The notes under the pieces were generated by a model, which saw only the letters and a program-made list of their open reading frames with translations, was not told the origin of the DNA and did not search any database. Below, piece by piece: positions 32,678-41,236 of a DNA stretch of 64,000 bases (position 1 is the first letter of the stretch; the number at the start of each line of letters is the position of its first letter). The position numbers were made by a program, and so were the translations under genes. Source of the DNA: Paraliomyxa sp041600735 (GTDB taxonomy: Bacteria; Myxococcota_A; Polyangia; Nannocystales; Nannocystaceae); the NCBI GenBank assembly GCA_041600735.1, contig JBFIJN010000002.1:11178-75177 (forward strand). The letters run 5' to 3'.

Positions 32678-34621
32678 ATGACGGATGCCGACTACGGCTC
32701 GAGGTCCGACCTCGAAGCTCTCCAGCGCAGCGGACGGGGCAAAGTGGTCGCGCTCTTGCTCATGCTCACCGTAGCCCTCGGCGCTGCGGGGTGGTTCTTC
32801 TTCTTGCGCAAGCACGGCACCGGCAACGCCGAAGACGCGGCCAAGATCCTGGTCGTCGCCCGCACCCGGGGCTACAGCCTGGTGCTCGCCGACGTGGGCT
32901 TCGAGGCCCACGAGGGCACCTTCGAGGCCTGGGAGCAGAAGGCCAAGGAAGAGGTTCCAGGGCTCGAGTCGACCGGTATCGAGTCGATCATGACGCTGGC
33001 CGATCGCTTCGGCTACGGCTACGTGGTGTTCGAGAACCCGCAGGCGCTCGACTTCTCCGCGCTCGACATCGACGGCGACCCGCCGGCCATGCCCGAGCAC
33101 GTGAAGTTCGCGGTGCTCTCGGCGGGGGACTTCGCGTTCCCCCACGTGATCACCACCAACCCGCCGCCGAGCGAGGTGCTGCGCGGTTCCTCGGTGGTGA
33201 TCGTGCAGGCGTTGTTCGGGCAAGAGCGACTGGCCGCAGCGCTGCCCGAGAACAAGGCGCCCTCGATCGAGGCCGTGCAGCTGCGCGATCGCCTGCGCGA
33301 CGCGATCGAGCAGCTCTCCCGGATCCCCGAGGCCGAGCTCATGGCCGAGAAGATCGTCGGGCAGGTTCGCCGCCAGCTCGAGGAAGAGGAGCGCGCCGAG
33401 CCCAAGCCAGGCCTCGTGGGGCGCCCGCTCGAGAGCGGCTCGCCGTTCGGCCTGGCCAACGGTGAGCTGCTCACCATCAGCCGCGGCTTCAAGGTCATCA
33501 CGCGCGACGCCGTGCGGGCCGATCTCGATCTCGACGACGCCGAGCGGCTGTGGCTGGGCGCGCCCGGGGCCGAGGCCGACGCCCGCAGCACGTGCGAGGC
33601 GCTGGCCGGGGGCGAGCTCTCGGTGCACGAGTCTCCGCGCTACTGGGTCGCGCAAGACGGGGCCGCGGTGCTGCTGCAGAGCCTCAGCGCGGGCCTCGAG
33701 CTCTATACGCTCGACGCCAAGCAGCCCGGCTGCGGGTTCGTGGCCAAGGGCAAGGTCGCCGCGCCATCCTCTGGTCTGGGCGAGCCCGTGCCCGCCGGGC
33801 ACGGCCAGGTCGCGCGGTCTGGCCGCGTGGGCAGCCAAGGCGTGGTCAGCGTGGTCACGGCCGGCCAAGACGACGAGGTCATGCTCGGCATGCTCGACGA
33901 CACCGCCATCGAGTCGGTGGCGTGGCTGAGCGATCGCCACCTGATCGCGGTCGGCGAGGCGCCCGAGGGCCCCTCCCTCTACTTCTTCGACACCCAGAGC
34001 CCGATGCGCGTGCTGCAGCTGTCGGGCACGGTGTTCGAGAACGCCGACGCCGTGCACGAGGTGGCGGTGGGCAAGCGCGGGGACCGACCCGTGGTGCTCG
34101 TCACCGCGGGCATCGTCCCGCGCAAGCTGTTCCGGCTCGACCTGCCGGCCGATCTCACCGCGTTGTTCGAGGCTCCTCCCCGTGATGCCGCCGCCGCCGT
34201 ACCAGTGCCGACCCCGAGCGACGACGACGACCTCTACGGGACTCGCGACGGGACTCGCGACGGGACTCGCGAGGCTCGCGGCCTCCCGTCCGTGGTCGTG
34301 CTCGATCCCAACCGCTTCGTCAGCACCGCGCTCACCCACGAGGGCAGCGTCCGCAGCCCGACCGTGTCGATCGACGGCACGCGGGCGGCGTTCGAGCTGC
34401 GCGGCGAGATGTTCGATCCCACCGCCCCCGACGATGCCGAGATCGCCTCCGTGCTCGTGGCCGGGGGCAGCCTCGCGGTGCTCACCCGCAACGCGCTCAA
34501 GGACAGCGAGCCGCGCATCACCGCCAATGGCTCGCACGTGGTGTTCAAGACCCGCGTCGAGATTCCGCGGACCGACTGGGTGGTCTCGTCGCCGCGCGTG
34601 GTCGCCCTCGCGGGCCAGTAA
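32678..34621 (+). CDS. Membrane-anchored protein with beta-propeller-like region
   Basis: 647 aa, not recognised. One N-terminal transmembrane helix (about residues 23-43), then a soluble part. Residues 50-220 look alpha/beta with RGYSLVLADVGFEAHEGTFEAWEQ; a charged helix with RRQLEEEERAEPKPG follows. The rest has repeated beta-strand units such as GVVSVVTAGQDDEVMLGMLD, RHLIAVGEAPEGPSLYFFDTQ and PTVSIDGTRAAFELRG, reminiscent of WD40- or TolB-type propellers. Near residue 525 a GTRDGTRDGTRE stretch comes from a 12-bp tandem repeat. The ATG at 32678 is chosen because 18 upstream codons are Pro/Gly/Ala without character. Likely a periplasm-facing protein anchored in the inner membrane. Confidence 0.6.
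   Translation: MTDADYGSRSDLEALQRSGRGKVVALLLMLTVALGAAGWFFFLRKHGTGNAEDAAKILVVARTRGYSLVLADVGFEAHEGTFEAWEQKAKEEVPGLESTGIESIMTLADRFGYGYVVFENPQALDFSALDIDGDPPAMPEHVKFAVLSAGDFAFPHVITTNPPPSEVLRGSSVVIVQALFGQERLAAALPENKAPSIEAVQLRDRLRDAIEQLSRIPEAELMAEKIVGQVRRQLEEEERAEPKPGLVGRPLESGSPFGLANGELLTISRGFKVITRDAVRADLDLDDAERLWLGAPGAEADARSTCEALAGGELSVHESPRYWVAQDGAAVLLQSLSAGLELYTLDAKQPGCGFVAKGKVAAPSSGLGEPVPAGHGQVARSGRVGSQGVVSVVTAGQDDEVMLGMLDDTAIESVAWLSDRHLIAVGEAPEGPSLYFFDTQSPMRVLQLSGTVFENADAVHEVAVGKRGDRPVVLVTAGIVPRKLFRLDLPADLTALFEAPPRDAAAAVPVPTPSDDDDLYGTRDGTRDGTREARGLPSVVVLDPNRFVSTALTHEGSVRSPTVSIDGTRAAFELRGEMFDPTAPDDAEIASVLVAGGSLAVLTRNALKDSEPRITANGSHVVFKTRVEIPRTDWVVSSPRVVALAGQ
34238..34273 (+). repeat. 12-bp tandem repeat, three copies
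   Basis: GGGACTCGCGAC three times (last base differs), in frame, coding GTRD. Confidence 0.85.
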
Positions 34622-34639
34622 CCGCCGGCCGGGCTGACT

Positions 34640-34683
34640 AGCCCCCGCTCGGCCCCCGCTCGGCCGCCGCTCGGCCCCCGCTC
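34640..34683. repeat. Tandem ~10-bp CCCCGCTCGG repeats between convergent genes
   Basis: Four imperfect copies of a CCCCCGCTCGG-type unit fill the gap between the convergent ends at 34621 and 34682, running into the last codons of the minus gene (the C-terminal GPLGGG). Origin by slippage is likely; no terminator hairpin is evident. Confidence 0.6.
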
Positions 34684-35377
34684 AGCCGCCACCCAGCGGC
34701 CCGAGCGGCGGGGCCAGCCAGATGAGGTCCAAGGCGATCCGCTCGCGGCAGTCCGCCGACACCACGGTCGGGTCGGACTCCTTCGTGAACTCGGCGCCGA
34801 GCTCGTCGCTCGCGATGACGTCGAGCACGTAGCGCTGCTGATACTCCACCTGCAGCCGCCACGCCTGGGTCTCCCCCTCGAGCGTGCCGTCGATGCGGGC
34901 GAGCACCTGGCCCTCGGCCACGAGCACATCGACCGCGATCACCCCGGCCGCGGAGATCCTGCCCTCGGCCTGGAGTGACCCGTACAGCAGCGGCAACGAC
35001 AGCGAGTTGTCCCCGAGCTCCAGGAAATCCGAGCCCGGCAGCGCCTGCGCGCGCACGGATCCGTCGGCCTGAATGAGCTCCAGCGCCAGCGCATCTTCGA
35101 AGCCCAGATCGGTGAGCATGTCGATGAGGGGGCACAGCGAGACGTTGAAGCGGTCGTCGAGGCTGTCGCAGCCGCACTCGAGCGCCTCGAACGTCCCGCC
35201 ATAGATCCCGCTGTGCTCGAATCCCTGCGCATCGCCGCGGCCGCGGGCCACCTCGGCGATCACCTCGGGGTCGAGCGGGTCGAAGCCCTCGTAGCAGCCC
35301 GGCGCGCCCACGCCGGCGACGAGCGCGACGAGGACCGCGCTCGATCGCCAGAGTCGCTGCGGCCGGATCACGCTCAC
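34682..35377 (-). CDS. Lipoprotein coupled to pyrE
   Basis: 231 aa, GTG start. Lipobox GAPGC (Cys28), Arg-containing N-region. The mature part carries cysteines in ECGCDSL, SLCPLIDM and SADCRER, and amphipathic beta strands (GRISAAGVIAVDVLVAEGQVLARIDGTLEG). It ends in a hydrophobic Gly/Pro-Leu tail. No family recognised. Its start overlaps the pyrE stop by four bases, so it is translated from the pyrE mRNA even though nothing links it to pyrimidine synthesis. Confidence 0.7.
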   Translation of the reverse strand: MSVIRPQRLWRSSAVLVALVAGVGAPGCYEGFDPLDPEVIAEVARGRGDAQGFEHSGIYGGTFEALECGCDSLDDRFNVSLCPLIDMLTDLGFEDALALELIQADGSVRAQALPGSDFLELGDNSLSLPLLYGSLQAEGRISAAGVIAVDVLVAEGQVLARIDGTLEGETQAWRLQVEYQQRYVLDVIASDELGAEFTKESDPTVVSADCRERIALDLIWLAPPLGPLGGG

Positions 35378-36054
35378 AGCATACCCTCGCGGGCCCCGTG
35401 CTCGGACAAGTACGCCTCGATCGCGGCTTTGTGGCGCGCGTCGACCACCTGCCGTCCGCCCACCGTGCGCGTGTGCAGGTCGTCGACCAGCTGGCGCACC
35501 GTGAGCAGCGGCAGCACGGGAACCCCCAGCGACTCGCGCAGCTCGGCCAGCGTGCTCGCCTCGCCGCGCCCGCGCTCCTGCCGGTCCACCGCGACGACCA
35601 CCGCGACCAGCTCCACCTTCGCGGCGGCCCGCAGCATCTCGGCCGCCTCGCTTACCGACACGCCCGAGGTGATCACGTCGTCGACGATCACCGCACGCAT
35701 GCCATCGGCGGGCACCATGCCCACGAAGCGCCCGCCCTCGCCGTGCGCCTTGATCTCCTTGCGATCGAAGCAGTAGCCCGCGTCGTGACCCCGAGCCGCG
35801 AGCGCCGCCGCGGTGGCCACCGCCAGGGGCACCCCCTTGTACGAGGGCCCGAACACGAGATCACAGCCGATGCGATGGTGCAGCAGCTGTGCGGCGTAGG
35901 CTCGCCCCAGCCGTGCGATCGCATCGCCCGTGCGCAGCTGGCCGGCATTGACGAAGTAGGGCGAGCGCCGGCCGGACTTGAGCGTGAAGTCGCCGAAGCG
36001 CACCACGTCGTACTCGACGAGCAAGTCCACGAAGTCTCGCTGATAGGCTTCCAT
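35374..36054 (-). CDS. pyrE: Orotate phosphoribosyltransferase
   Basis: 226 aa, typical length. The phosphoribosyl-pyrophosphate loop is VIVDDVITSG, and the FTLKSGRRSPYFVNAG N-terminus and GPSYKGVPLA loop are characteristic of bacterial PyrE. It joins orotate to PRPP, giving orotidine 5'-phosphate in pyrimidine synthesis, as a cytoplasmic dimer. The ATG at 36054 follows a TATCCT hexamer by 8 nt, again a leaderless layout. Its stop overlaps the start of a lipoprotein gene. Confidence 0.95.
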   Translation of the reverse strand: MEAYQRDFVDLLVEYDVVRFGDFTLKSGRRSPYFVNAGQLRTGDAIARLGRAYAAQLLHHRIGCDLVFGPSYKGVPLAVATAAALAARGHDAGYCFDRKEIKAHGEGGRFVGMVPADGMRAVIVDDVITSGVSVSEAAEMLRAAAKVELVAVVVAVDRQERGRGEASTLAELRESLGVPVLPLLTVRQLVDDLHTRTVGGRQVVDARHKAAIEAYLSEHGAREGML

Positions 36055-36062
36055 TGGCGCGG

Positions 36063-36068
36063 AGGATA
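36063..36068 (-). promoter_or_regulatory. -10-like TATCCT before pyrE, leaderless candidate
   Basis: On the minus strand TATCCT ends 8 nt before the ATG at 36054; no Shine-Dalgarno between. Confidence 0.4.
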
Positions 36069-36120
36069 GCCGCGCCCAGGGTGCGTGGGGCACGGCATCG
36101 GCGCCGGCGCAGGGCCTCCC

Positions 36121-37551
36121 CTAGGCCGCCGGGTGCTGCCGCGGCAGCCGGACCACGAAGCGGGCTCCGGCCGCTCCATCCGCCCGATCGGTGACCTCGA
36201 TCGTGCCCCGGTGCCAGCCGCAGATCTGCCGGCACAGGTAGAGGCCCAGCCCCACCCCCCCGCGGTCGCGATCGCGGGCGTCGTCGAGCCGCGTGAACGG
36301 CTCGAAGATCGTCTCGCGGTGGGCCGGGTCCACGCCCGCGCCCTCGTCCTCCACCGCGATCTCGATCGCCTCGCCCACGGCCCGCGTGAGCACCGACAGC
36401 TCGCCGGCGGGGCAGGCCCGCCGCGCGTTGGCGAGCAGGTTCGACAGCAGCCGCTCCAGCAGCAGCTCGTCCGCGTCGAGCTCGAGCGGTGGGTCGTGAG
36501 CCGGGGGATCCACGCGCGCGCCGACCTTGGCCGCCACGCGCTGTACCAGCGGCATCAGCTCGATGCGCCGCACCTGCACGGCCCCGCCCGCCCCGTGGCG
36601 CAGCTCGAGGCGCCCGCTGGTCAGCAGGTCCGAGATCAGCGCCTCGATCTCGTCGATGTCGAGCTCGAGGTCGTGCAAGCCCTGGTCGAGCCGCTGCACG
36701 GGGCGCGAGGCGTCGCCGCGCTCGCGCAGGGTGGTCACGCGCTCCTGGAGGATCTCGACCAGCACCTTCATGCGGGCGATCGGCGTGCGCAGCTCGTGCG
36801 ACACGTTGGCCAGCAGCGTGCGCTGCCCCTGCAGCAGCGCCTCGATCTTCTCGCTCATCTCGTTGAAGGCGCGCGCGAGGTGGTCGAGCTCGTCGCGCGG
36901 CGTCTCGGTGTCGAGCGGGATCCGGTGGCGGAGCTCGCCGTGCGCAATGCGGTCGGCGCCGACCTCGATGCGCGCCAGTCGGCGCACGAGCGAGCGGCTG
37001 ATGATCCACGCGCCCCCGCCCAGCACCAGCAGCATCACGCCCACCGCGAGCAGCGGCACCGCGAACTGGGAGCCCGGTCGCGGCAGCACGCCGACCACAC
37101 TCGCGATCTTGCCGGTACGGGCATCGGACAGCGCGTAGAGCACGGCGGGGGGCTCGAAGCGCTGGCGGCGGAAGATCACCGGGTTGCCCTCGCGGAGCTC
37201 CCTGCGGCGCTCGCGGAGGTGGACGGGCAGGCGGGCCGGGCCGTCGCCCACCAGCTTCTGGCCGCGCCGGCTGTACAGGCCCACCTGCGCGTCGAGCTGC
37301 AGTCCGAGCGCGACGGTGATGTCGGCGAGTGCGGCCTGGTCGGAGCCGGCCTCGGCGAAGGCCTCACGATGGGACTCGATGGCCTCGACCACCTCGCCCA
37401 CCCACTCCGAGGAGAAGCGGGCCGCGAACGTGTAGCCGGCGACCGCCGCGACCACGGCCGAGGTCACGGCGGTGGCGAGGAAGGTCGCGAGGATCCGTCG
37501 AAACAGCCCGCCGCGGGGCTTGGCCCGCTCCGCGGCCGCGGTCTCGCTCAT
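36121..37551 (-). CDS. Sensor histidine kinase
   Basis: 476 aa. Two transmembrane helices (about 19-43 and 164-185) frame a periplasmic sensor of about 120 residues rich in Arg/Glu (LPVHLRERRRELREGNPVIFRRQ). A HAMP linker (about 186-240) leads to the H-box with His252 in VSHELRTPIARM. The ATP-binding domain has the N-box LLANARRA, EDEGAGVDP and the G-box GVGLGLYLCRQI. It should autophosphorylate and pass phosphate to the regulator encoded just upstream, whose stop overlaps its start by four bases (ATGA). Architecture resembles CpxA/RstB-type kinases. Signal unknown. Envelope stress is a guess from the family only. Confidence 0.93.
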   Translation of the reverse strand: MSETAAAERAKPRGGLFRRILATFLATAVTSAVVAAVAGYTFAARFSSEWVGEVVEAIESHREAFAEAGSDQAALADITVALGLQLDAQVGLYSRRGQKLVGDGPARLPVHLRERRRELREGNPVIFRRQRFEPPAVLYALSDARTGKIASVVGVLPRPGSQFAVPLLAVGVMLLVLGGGAWIISRSLVRRLARIEVGADRIAHGELRHRIPLDTETPRDELDHLARAFNEMSEKIEALLQGQRTLLANVSHELRTPIARMKVLVEILQERVTTLRERGDASRPVQRLDQGLHDLELDIDEIEALISDLLTSGRLELRHGAGGAVQVRRIELMPLVQRVAAKVGARVDPPAHDPPLELDADELLLERLLSNLLANARRACPAGELSVLTRAVGEAIEIAVEDEGAGVDPAHRETIFEPFTRLDDARDRDRGGVGLGLYLCRQICGWHRGTIEVTDRADGAAGARFVVRLPRQHPAA

Positions 37552-38273
37552 CCCGCGCTCTCTTCGTCGCTGAGCACGTAGCCCACGCCCCGCACCGTGC
37601 GGATCAGCGCCTTGGCCGACTCGCTCACCGAGCCGAGCGCTGCGCGGACCTTGCTCAGGTGCACGTCGATGGAGCGGTCCACCGCGGGATCGAAGTCGAT
37701 GACCGGCTCGCCCCGCAGCTGTCTCACTTGGGCGTGGAGCTGCTCGCGCCCGAGCACCTTGCCGGCGTTCGCCGCCAGCACCCACAGCAGCTCGAACTGG
37801 TAGGCGGTCAGCTCGAGCGGGTGCTCGTCGATCTGCGCGACGTGTCGCTCTCGATCGATTCGCAGCGGTCCGAGCTCGAGTCGCCGCACTTCCTCGGCCC
37901 CCGGCGCCCCGCCCCCGGGCAGCCGGCGCAGCACCGCACGGATGCGAGCGAGCAGCTCGCGCGGGCTGAATGGCTTGGGCATGTAGTCGTCGGCACCGAG
38001 CTCGAGCCCCACCACGCGGTCGATCTCCTCGCCGCGTGCGGTCAGCATGATCACCGGGATCGGCGAGCGCTGCCGCAGCTGTCGGCACACCTCGAGCCCG
38101 TCGATTCCGGGGAGCATCAGGTCGAGCAGCACCAAGTCGTGGTCGCCCGAGCTCGCGCGCTCGAGCCCACGCAGGCCGTCGCCCACCACCTCGACCTCGG
38201 CTTCGTGATCGCGCAGGTACTCGGCGGTGTGCTCGGCGAGCCGGGCGTCGTCCTCGATCAACAGCAATCGCAC
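37548..38273 (-). CDS. OmpR-family response regulator
   Basis: 241 aa from a GTG start. Receiver domain with acidic residues in LLIEDD, phospho-acceptor Asp51 in LLDLMLPG, MLTARG and the conserved Lys in YMPKPFSP. A C-terminal winged helix (LELTAYQFELLWVLAANAG, DRSIDVHLSKVRAALG, IRTVRGVGYVL) binds DNA. A GTG at 38306 is also in frame, but it overlaps a -10-like TACGGT (38305-38310), and a start of the form M-R-L-L-L-I-E-D-D is usual, so 38273 is preferred. It is the first gene of the two-component operon. Confidence 0.92.
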   Translation of the reverse strand: MRLLLIEDDARLAEHTAEYLRDHEAEVEVVGDGLRGLERASSGDHDLVLLDLMLPGIDGLEVCRQLRQRSPIPVIMLTARGEEIDRVVGLELGADDYMPKPFSPRELLARIRAVLRRLPGGGAPGAEEVRRLELGPLRIDRERHVAQIDEHPLELTAYQFELLWVLAANAGKVLGREQLHAQVRQLRGEPVIDFDPAVDRSIDVHLSKVRAALGSVSESAKALIRTVRGVGYVLSDEESAG

Positions 38274-38354
38274 GGGACGAGCATGCCATCCGAGGTCCGG
38301 GGCCACCGTAAACGCCGCGAAAACCCCGCGAGCCCCCGCGCGCTAGCCGCGGTC

Positions 38355-38383
38355 TTGACATGATCTCGACCGCTCGGTAGGGA
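38355..38383 (+). promoter_or_regulatory. Promoter candidate for the zinc-ribbon cluster
   Basis: Perfect TTGACA at 38355-38360; at 17-bp spacing a weak TAGGGA (38378-38383). The GTG at 38392 follows a GGGAGAGAG purine run. Confidence 0.3.
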
Positions 38384-38391
38384 GAGAGCGC

Positions 38392-38592
38392 GTGCAATAC
38401 CTCTGCGCCCGCTGCCACCACGCGTTCTCGGCCGAGACCGAGAGCGAGCTCGCCTGTCCGCGGTGCAAGGCCGAGGCCGGGCTCGAGCCGGTGCATGGCG
38501 TACCGATCGCCATGAAGCTCTTCGGCATGGCGCTCGCGGGGATCGTGGTCCTGGCCATTGGCGGCGGCCTCCTTGGCCGCGTCCTCGGTTGA
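38392..38592 (+). CDS. Small zinc-ribbon membrane protein
   Basis: 66 aa, GTG start after a GGGAGAGAG purine run. Two Cys pairs, CARC and CPRC, spaced about 16 residues apart, form a rubredoxin-like zinc ribbon in the first 25 residues. A transmembrane helix (LFGMALAGIVVLAIGGGLLGRVLG) ends the protein. The ribbon would face the cytoplasm if the positive-inside rule holds, but charge is weak. Followed by a second zinc-ribbon gene 41 bp later. Confidence 0.7.
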   Translation: MQYLCARCHHAFSAETESELACPRCKAEAGLEPVHGVPIAMKLFGMALAGIVVLAIGGGLLGRVLG

Positions 38593-38633
38593 GTCGCTCG
38601 CGCTTGTGCTAACGTGCGCCACCAGGTCGGCCT

Positions 38634-40862
38634 TTGATCGTCCGCTGCGCGAACTGCCACACCGAGTTCTCCCTGGACGATCAACAGATCGGCCCGGAGG
38701 GTGCAACGGTACGGTGCTCGGTATGTAACTACGTATTCCCGGTGGAGGCTCCACCGGGTGCGGGCGAGCATCCGTGGCAGATCCGTACCGTCGAGGACCT
38801 GCTGTTCACGGCGCCCGATCTACCGACGCTGCGCAATTGGATCGCCGAGGGCCGCCTCCATCCCGACGATCAGGTCTCGCGGACCGGTCGGCACTGGCTG
38901 CGGCTGGGCGACATGCCCGAGTTCTCGCCCGCGTTCTCGGGCTTCTCCGATCTTCCGCAAGTGTTCGAAGAGCTCGAGCCGTCCGCGGGAGCTTCGGCGC
39001 TCGACGAGCTCGGTCCGCCCCCCGGCTTTGGCGAGACGATGCCGGTGGTGCAGGGGGTCGACACCGGCATCCTCGACGTGGCCCAGGTGAGCGGCAGCTT
39101 CGAGGTACCCGTGACGAGCGGATCGGCGGCGGTCGAGCGCGGCCCGAGCGAGGCCTCGGGTCCCACCCCGTTCCCGCTGCACGAGCTGCCCGAGGCCGAC
39201 GTCGACGTCGACGTCGACGTCGAGGACGACGATGCCCCCGGGCCGCCGCGCGAGGGCATGGACGAGTCTGCCGTGCGCATGCGCCCGCGGCCCTACTCGC
39301 CCACGCGGCCCGTGTCGGCGATCCCGGTGGCGGCGGTCCCCGAGCTCGTCGATGACGCGCCGATCGAGGAGCTGCGTCGCCGACCTCCGAAGGCCACCGT
39401 GCGCTACGGCCAAGAAGAGGTGCACGGTGCCGCGTCCATGCTCGATGCGGTCACCACCGTGGTCGACGAGGAGGGGGCCAAGGTGCGCCCCACGGCCGCC
39501 GCGGTCGAGCGCGCGCCGGTGCAGCCGCGCGAGGCCAGCGACAAGCGTCGCGCGGTCGCGAGCGCGGATCGAGGTGGCCACGCCATGGCGAGCGTGGCGC
39601 TCGAGGATGACCGCCGACCGCGGCGACGCTCATGGCCGCTGCTGGCCGGGCTGGGGCTGGTGGCGGGGGTCGCCGTGATGTTCGGCGTGCCCAGCATTCG
39701 CGCGAAGCTCATGGGCGTCGCGGGTGATGTCGTGGGTGAGGAGCCACGCTTCGACCCCGCGTCGCTGGCCGAGCTCGAGCAGGCGCGCGCGGCCGTAGCC
39801 AGCCTCGACCCCGTCGCCCTCGGCCAGGCCGAAGCCGCGCTGCAGGGGCGCCTCGACGAGGGCAAGGTGCCCCCCGAGGGCGTCGCCGAGATGAAGCTCG
39901 CGCAGGTCGAGCTGCTGGCGATGCGAGCCCTCGATCACGCGATGGCGCATGCGATCGATCCCGCCGTGGCCAGCCCGCTCCCGGAGGCGGCGGTCGACGA
40001 CATCGAGCTCGCCACTCAGATCTTGGGCGGGCTCGTGGCCGAGGACGTGGTCGATCGCGATCACATGCGAAGGGTGCGAGGCTTGGTGCGCCTCGCCCAG
40101 GGGCGCCCCGGGTCCGAGATCCTGCCGCTGCTGCCCGAAGAGGGCAGCGCCGAGCTGCGCCAGCTCGTGGCGGCCGCGCCGCTGTGGCGCGACCCGAGCG
40201 GTGCCGTACCGCCGGGGTTGGTCGCAGGGATCGAAGGCTTGTCCGACCGCGGAACGCTGGCCGAGCTCGCGCTGGTGCTCGCGTACTCCCGCGCGGGCGA
40301 CGACACCAAGGCACTGGAGCTCGCCCAGCGCGTGCTCGCGCGGGTACCCGCCCAGCCGACCGCGCTGGCCGTGCAGGCCAAGCACGACGCGGCCATTGGC
40401 TCGCCGGCGGCGCCGCCCGAGGGGGAGACCGAGGAGGGCGCGACGGAGGCCCCCGACAAGGATCCCGCGGAGACCAAGAGTGGCCCGCCCGCCAAGCCGG
40501 TCGTCCGCACCGAGTCCGTCGACTCGCTGATCGAGCGCGGCTGTCAGCTCGTCGACTCCGGCGACGTGAGCGAGGGGCTCGAGGTGCTGCGCAAGGCCAA
40601 GGTGCGGCGCAGCACCGACCTCGATCTGCTCTCGTGCATGGGCAACGGCCACCTCAAGCAGGGCCGCACCCGCGAGGCGCTCAAGGCCTTCGATTCCGCG
40701 CTGCGCGTCTCACCCCGCTTCGCCGAGGCGCTGCAGGGCGCGGCGCGGGCCGCCGACAAGCTCGGCGAGACCGAAGACGCGGTTCGCTACTATCGACGGC
40801 TGCTCACGGTCCGCCAGGGCGATCCCGCAGCGCGGGCCTATATCGAGGCTCACGGCGGGTGA
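38634..40862 (+). CDS. MJ0042-type zinc-finger / GYF-like / TPR membrane protein
   Basis: 742 aa starting at TTG; the start is supported by the conserved form (M)IVRCANCHTEFSLDD. Domains: zinc finger with CANC and CSVC (1-35); a GYF_2-like region (HPWQIRTVEDLLFTAPDLPTLRNWI, WLRLGDMPEF, about 46-96); a long low-complexity linker with an Asp/Val repeat; a single transmembrane helix at about 333-352; and a C-terminal helical part ending in tetratricopeptide repeats (about 625-735). This layout of zinc finger plus GYF plus a membrane span resembles myxobacterial gliding-motility and polarity proteins such as the GltJ/AgmX group. There is no TonB-like C-terminus, so equivalence is not claimed. Cytoplasmic N-terminus and periplasmic TPRs are inferred. 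Confidence 0.72.
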   Translation: MIVRCANCHTEFSLDDQQIGPEGATVRCSVCNYVFPVEAPPGAGEHPWQIRTVEDLLFTAPDLPTLRNWIAEGRLHPDDQVSRTGRHWLRLGDMPEFSPAFSGFSDLPQVFEELEPSAGASALDELGPPPGFGETMPVVQGVDTGILDVAQVSGSFEVPVTSGSAAVERGPSEASGPTPFPLHELPEADVDVDVDVEDDDAPGPPREGMDESAVRMRPRPYSPTRPVSAIPVAAVPELVDDAPIEELRRRPPKATVRYGQEEVHGAASMLDAVTTVVDEEGAKVRPTAAAVERAPVQPREASDKRRAVASADRGGHAMASVALEDDRRPRRRSWPLLAGLGLVAGVAVMFGVPSIRAKLMGVAGDVVGEEPRFDPASLAELEQARAAVASLDPVALGQAEAALQGRLDEGKVPPEGVAEMKLAQVELLAMRALDHAMAHAIDPAVASPLPEAAVDDIELATQILGGLVAEDVVDRDHMRRVRGLVRLAQGRPGSEILPLLPEEGSAELRQLVAAAPLWRDPSGAVPPGLVAGIEGLSDRGTLAELALVLAYSRAGDDTKALELAQRVLARVPAQPTALAVQAKHDAAIGSPAAPPEGETEEGATEAPDKDPAETKSGPPAKPVVRTESVDSLIERGCQLVDSGDVSEGLEVLRKAKVRRSTDLDLLSCMGNGHLKQGRTREALKAFDSALRVSPRFAEALQGAARAADKLGETEDAVRYYRRLLTVRQGDPAARAYIEAHGG

Positions 40863-40912
40863 GCAGACGAATGCGGTTGACGTGGGCCCGCCGAGGGTGA
40901 ACAAGGGATCCC

Positions 40913-41206
40913 GTGAGCGTCGACGAGGGTGAGCGGGAGATCCGCGAGGAGCTGAGCCGGCGTCGCGCCGCGCACGAGCGGGAGCAGGGCGAGCTCTCTC
41001 CGCAAGCGCGCGAACAGCTGCGAACCCTGCACTGGATGCGCTGCCCCAAGTGCGGGCTCGCGCTCGACGAGATCATGTTTCGCGGCGTGAAGATCGACAA
41101 GTGCTTCGGCTGCGGCGGCGTGTACCTCGACGACGGAGAGCTCGAGCAGCTCGCGGGCAAGCCCGGGTGGTTCGAGGCGATGCGGCTGTACTTCGCCTCG
41201 CGCTAG
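40913..41206 (+). CDS. TFIIB-type zinc-finger small protein
   Basis: 97 aa, GTG start with an AAGGGA Shine-Dalgarno. The N-terminal third is a charged helix (EREIREELSRRRAAHEREQGE); the C-terminal part contains MRCPKCG...IDKCFGCGGVYLDDGELEQL, the zf-TFIIB (YjdI-like) family pattern with two Cys pairs. Such proteins are cytoplasmic and of unknown role. It follows the MJ0042 gene by 50 bp on the same strand. Confidence 0.8.
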   Translation: MSVDEGEREIREELSRRRAAHEREQGELSPQAREQLRTLHWMRCPKCGLALDEIMFRGVKIDKCFGCGGVYLDDGELEQLAGKPGWFEAMRLYFASR

Positions 41207-41236
41207 TCGTGCCACGGAGGCCCGGTCGCGGGCGCT

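Noticed and set aside
36121..38754. Single 877-codon fusion of kinase and upstream sequence
   Set aside because: The N-terminal half is antisense/out-of-frame to the response regulator; the real kinase starts at 37551 with a 4-bp overlap.
38634..40862. Gliding-motility protein GltJ/AgmX
   Set aside because: Zinc finger, GYF-like region and membrane span are similar, but the C-terminus has TPRs rather than a TonB-like domain, so the name is not assigned.
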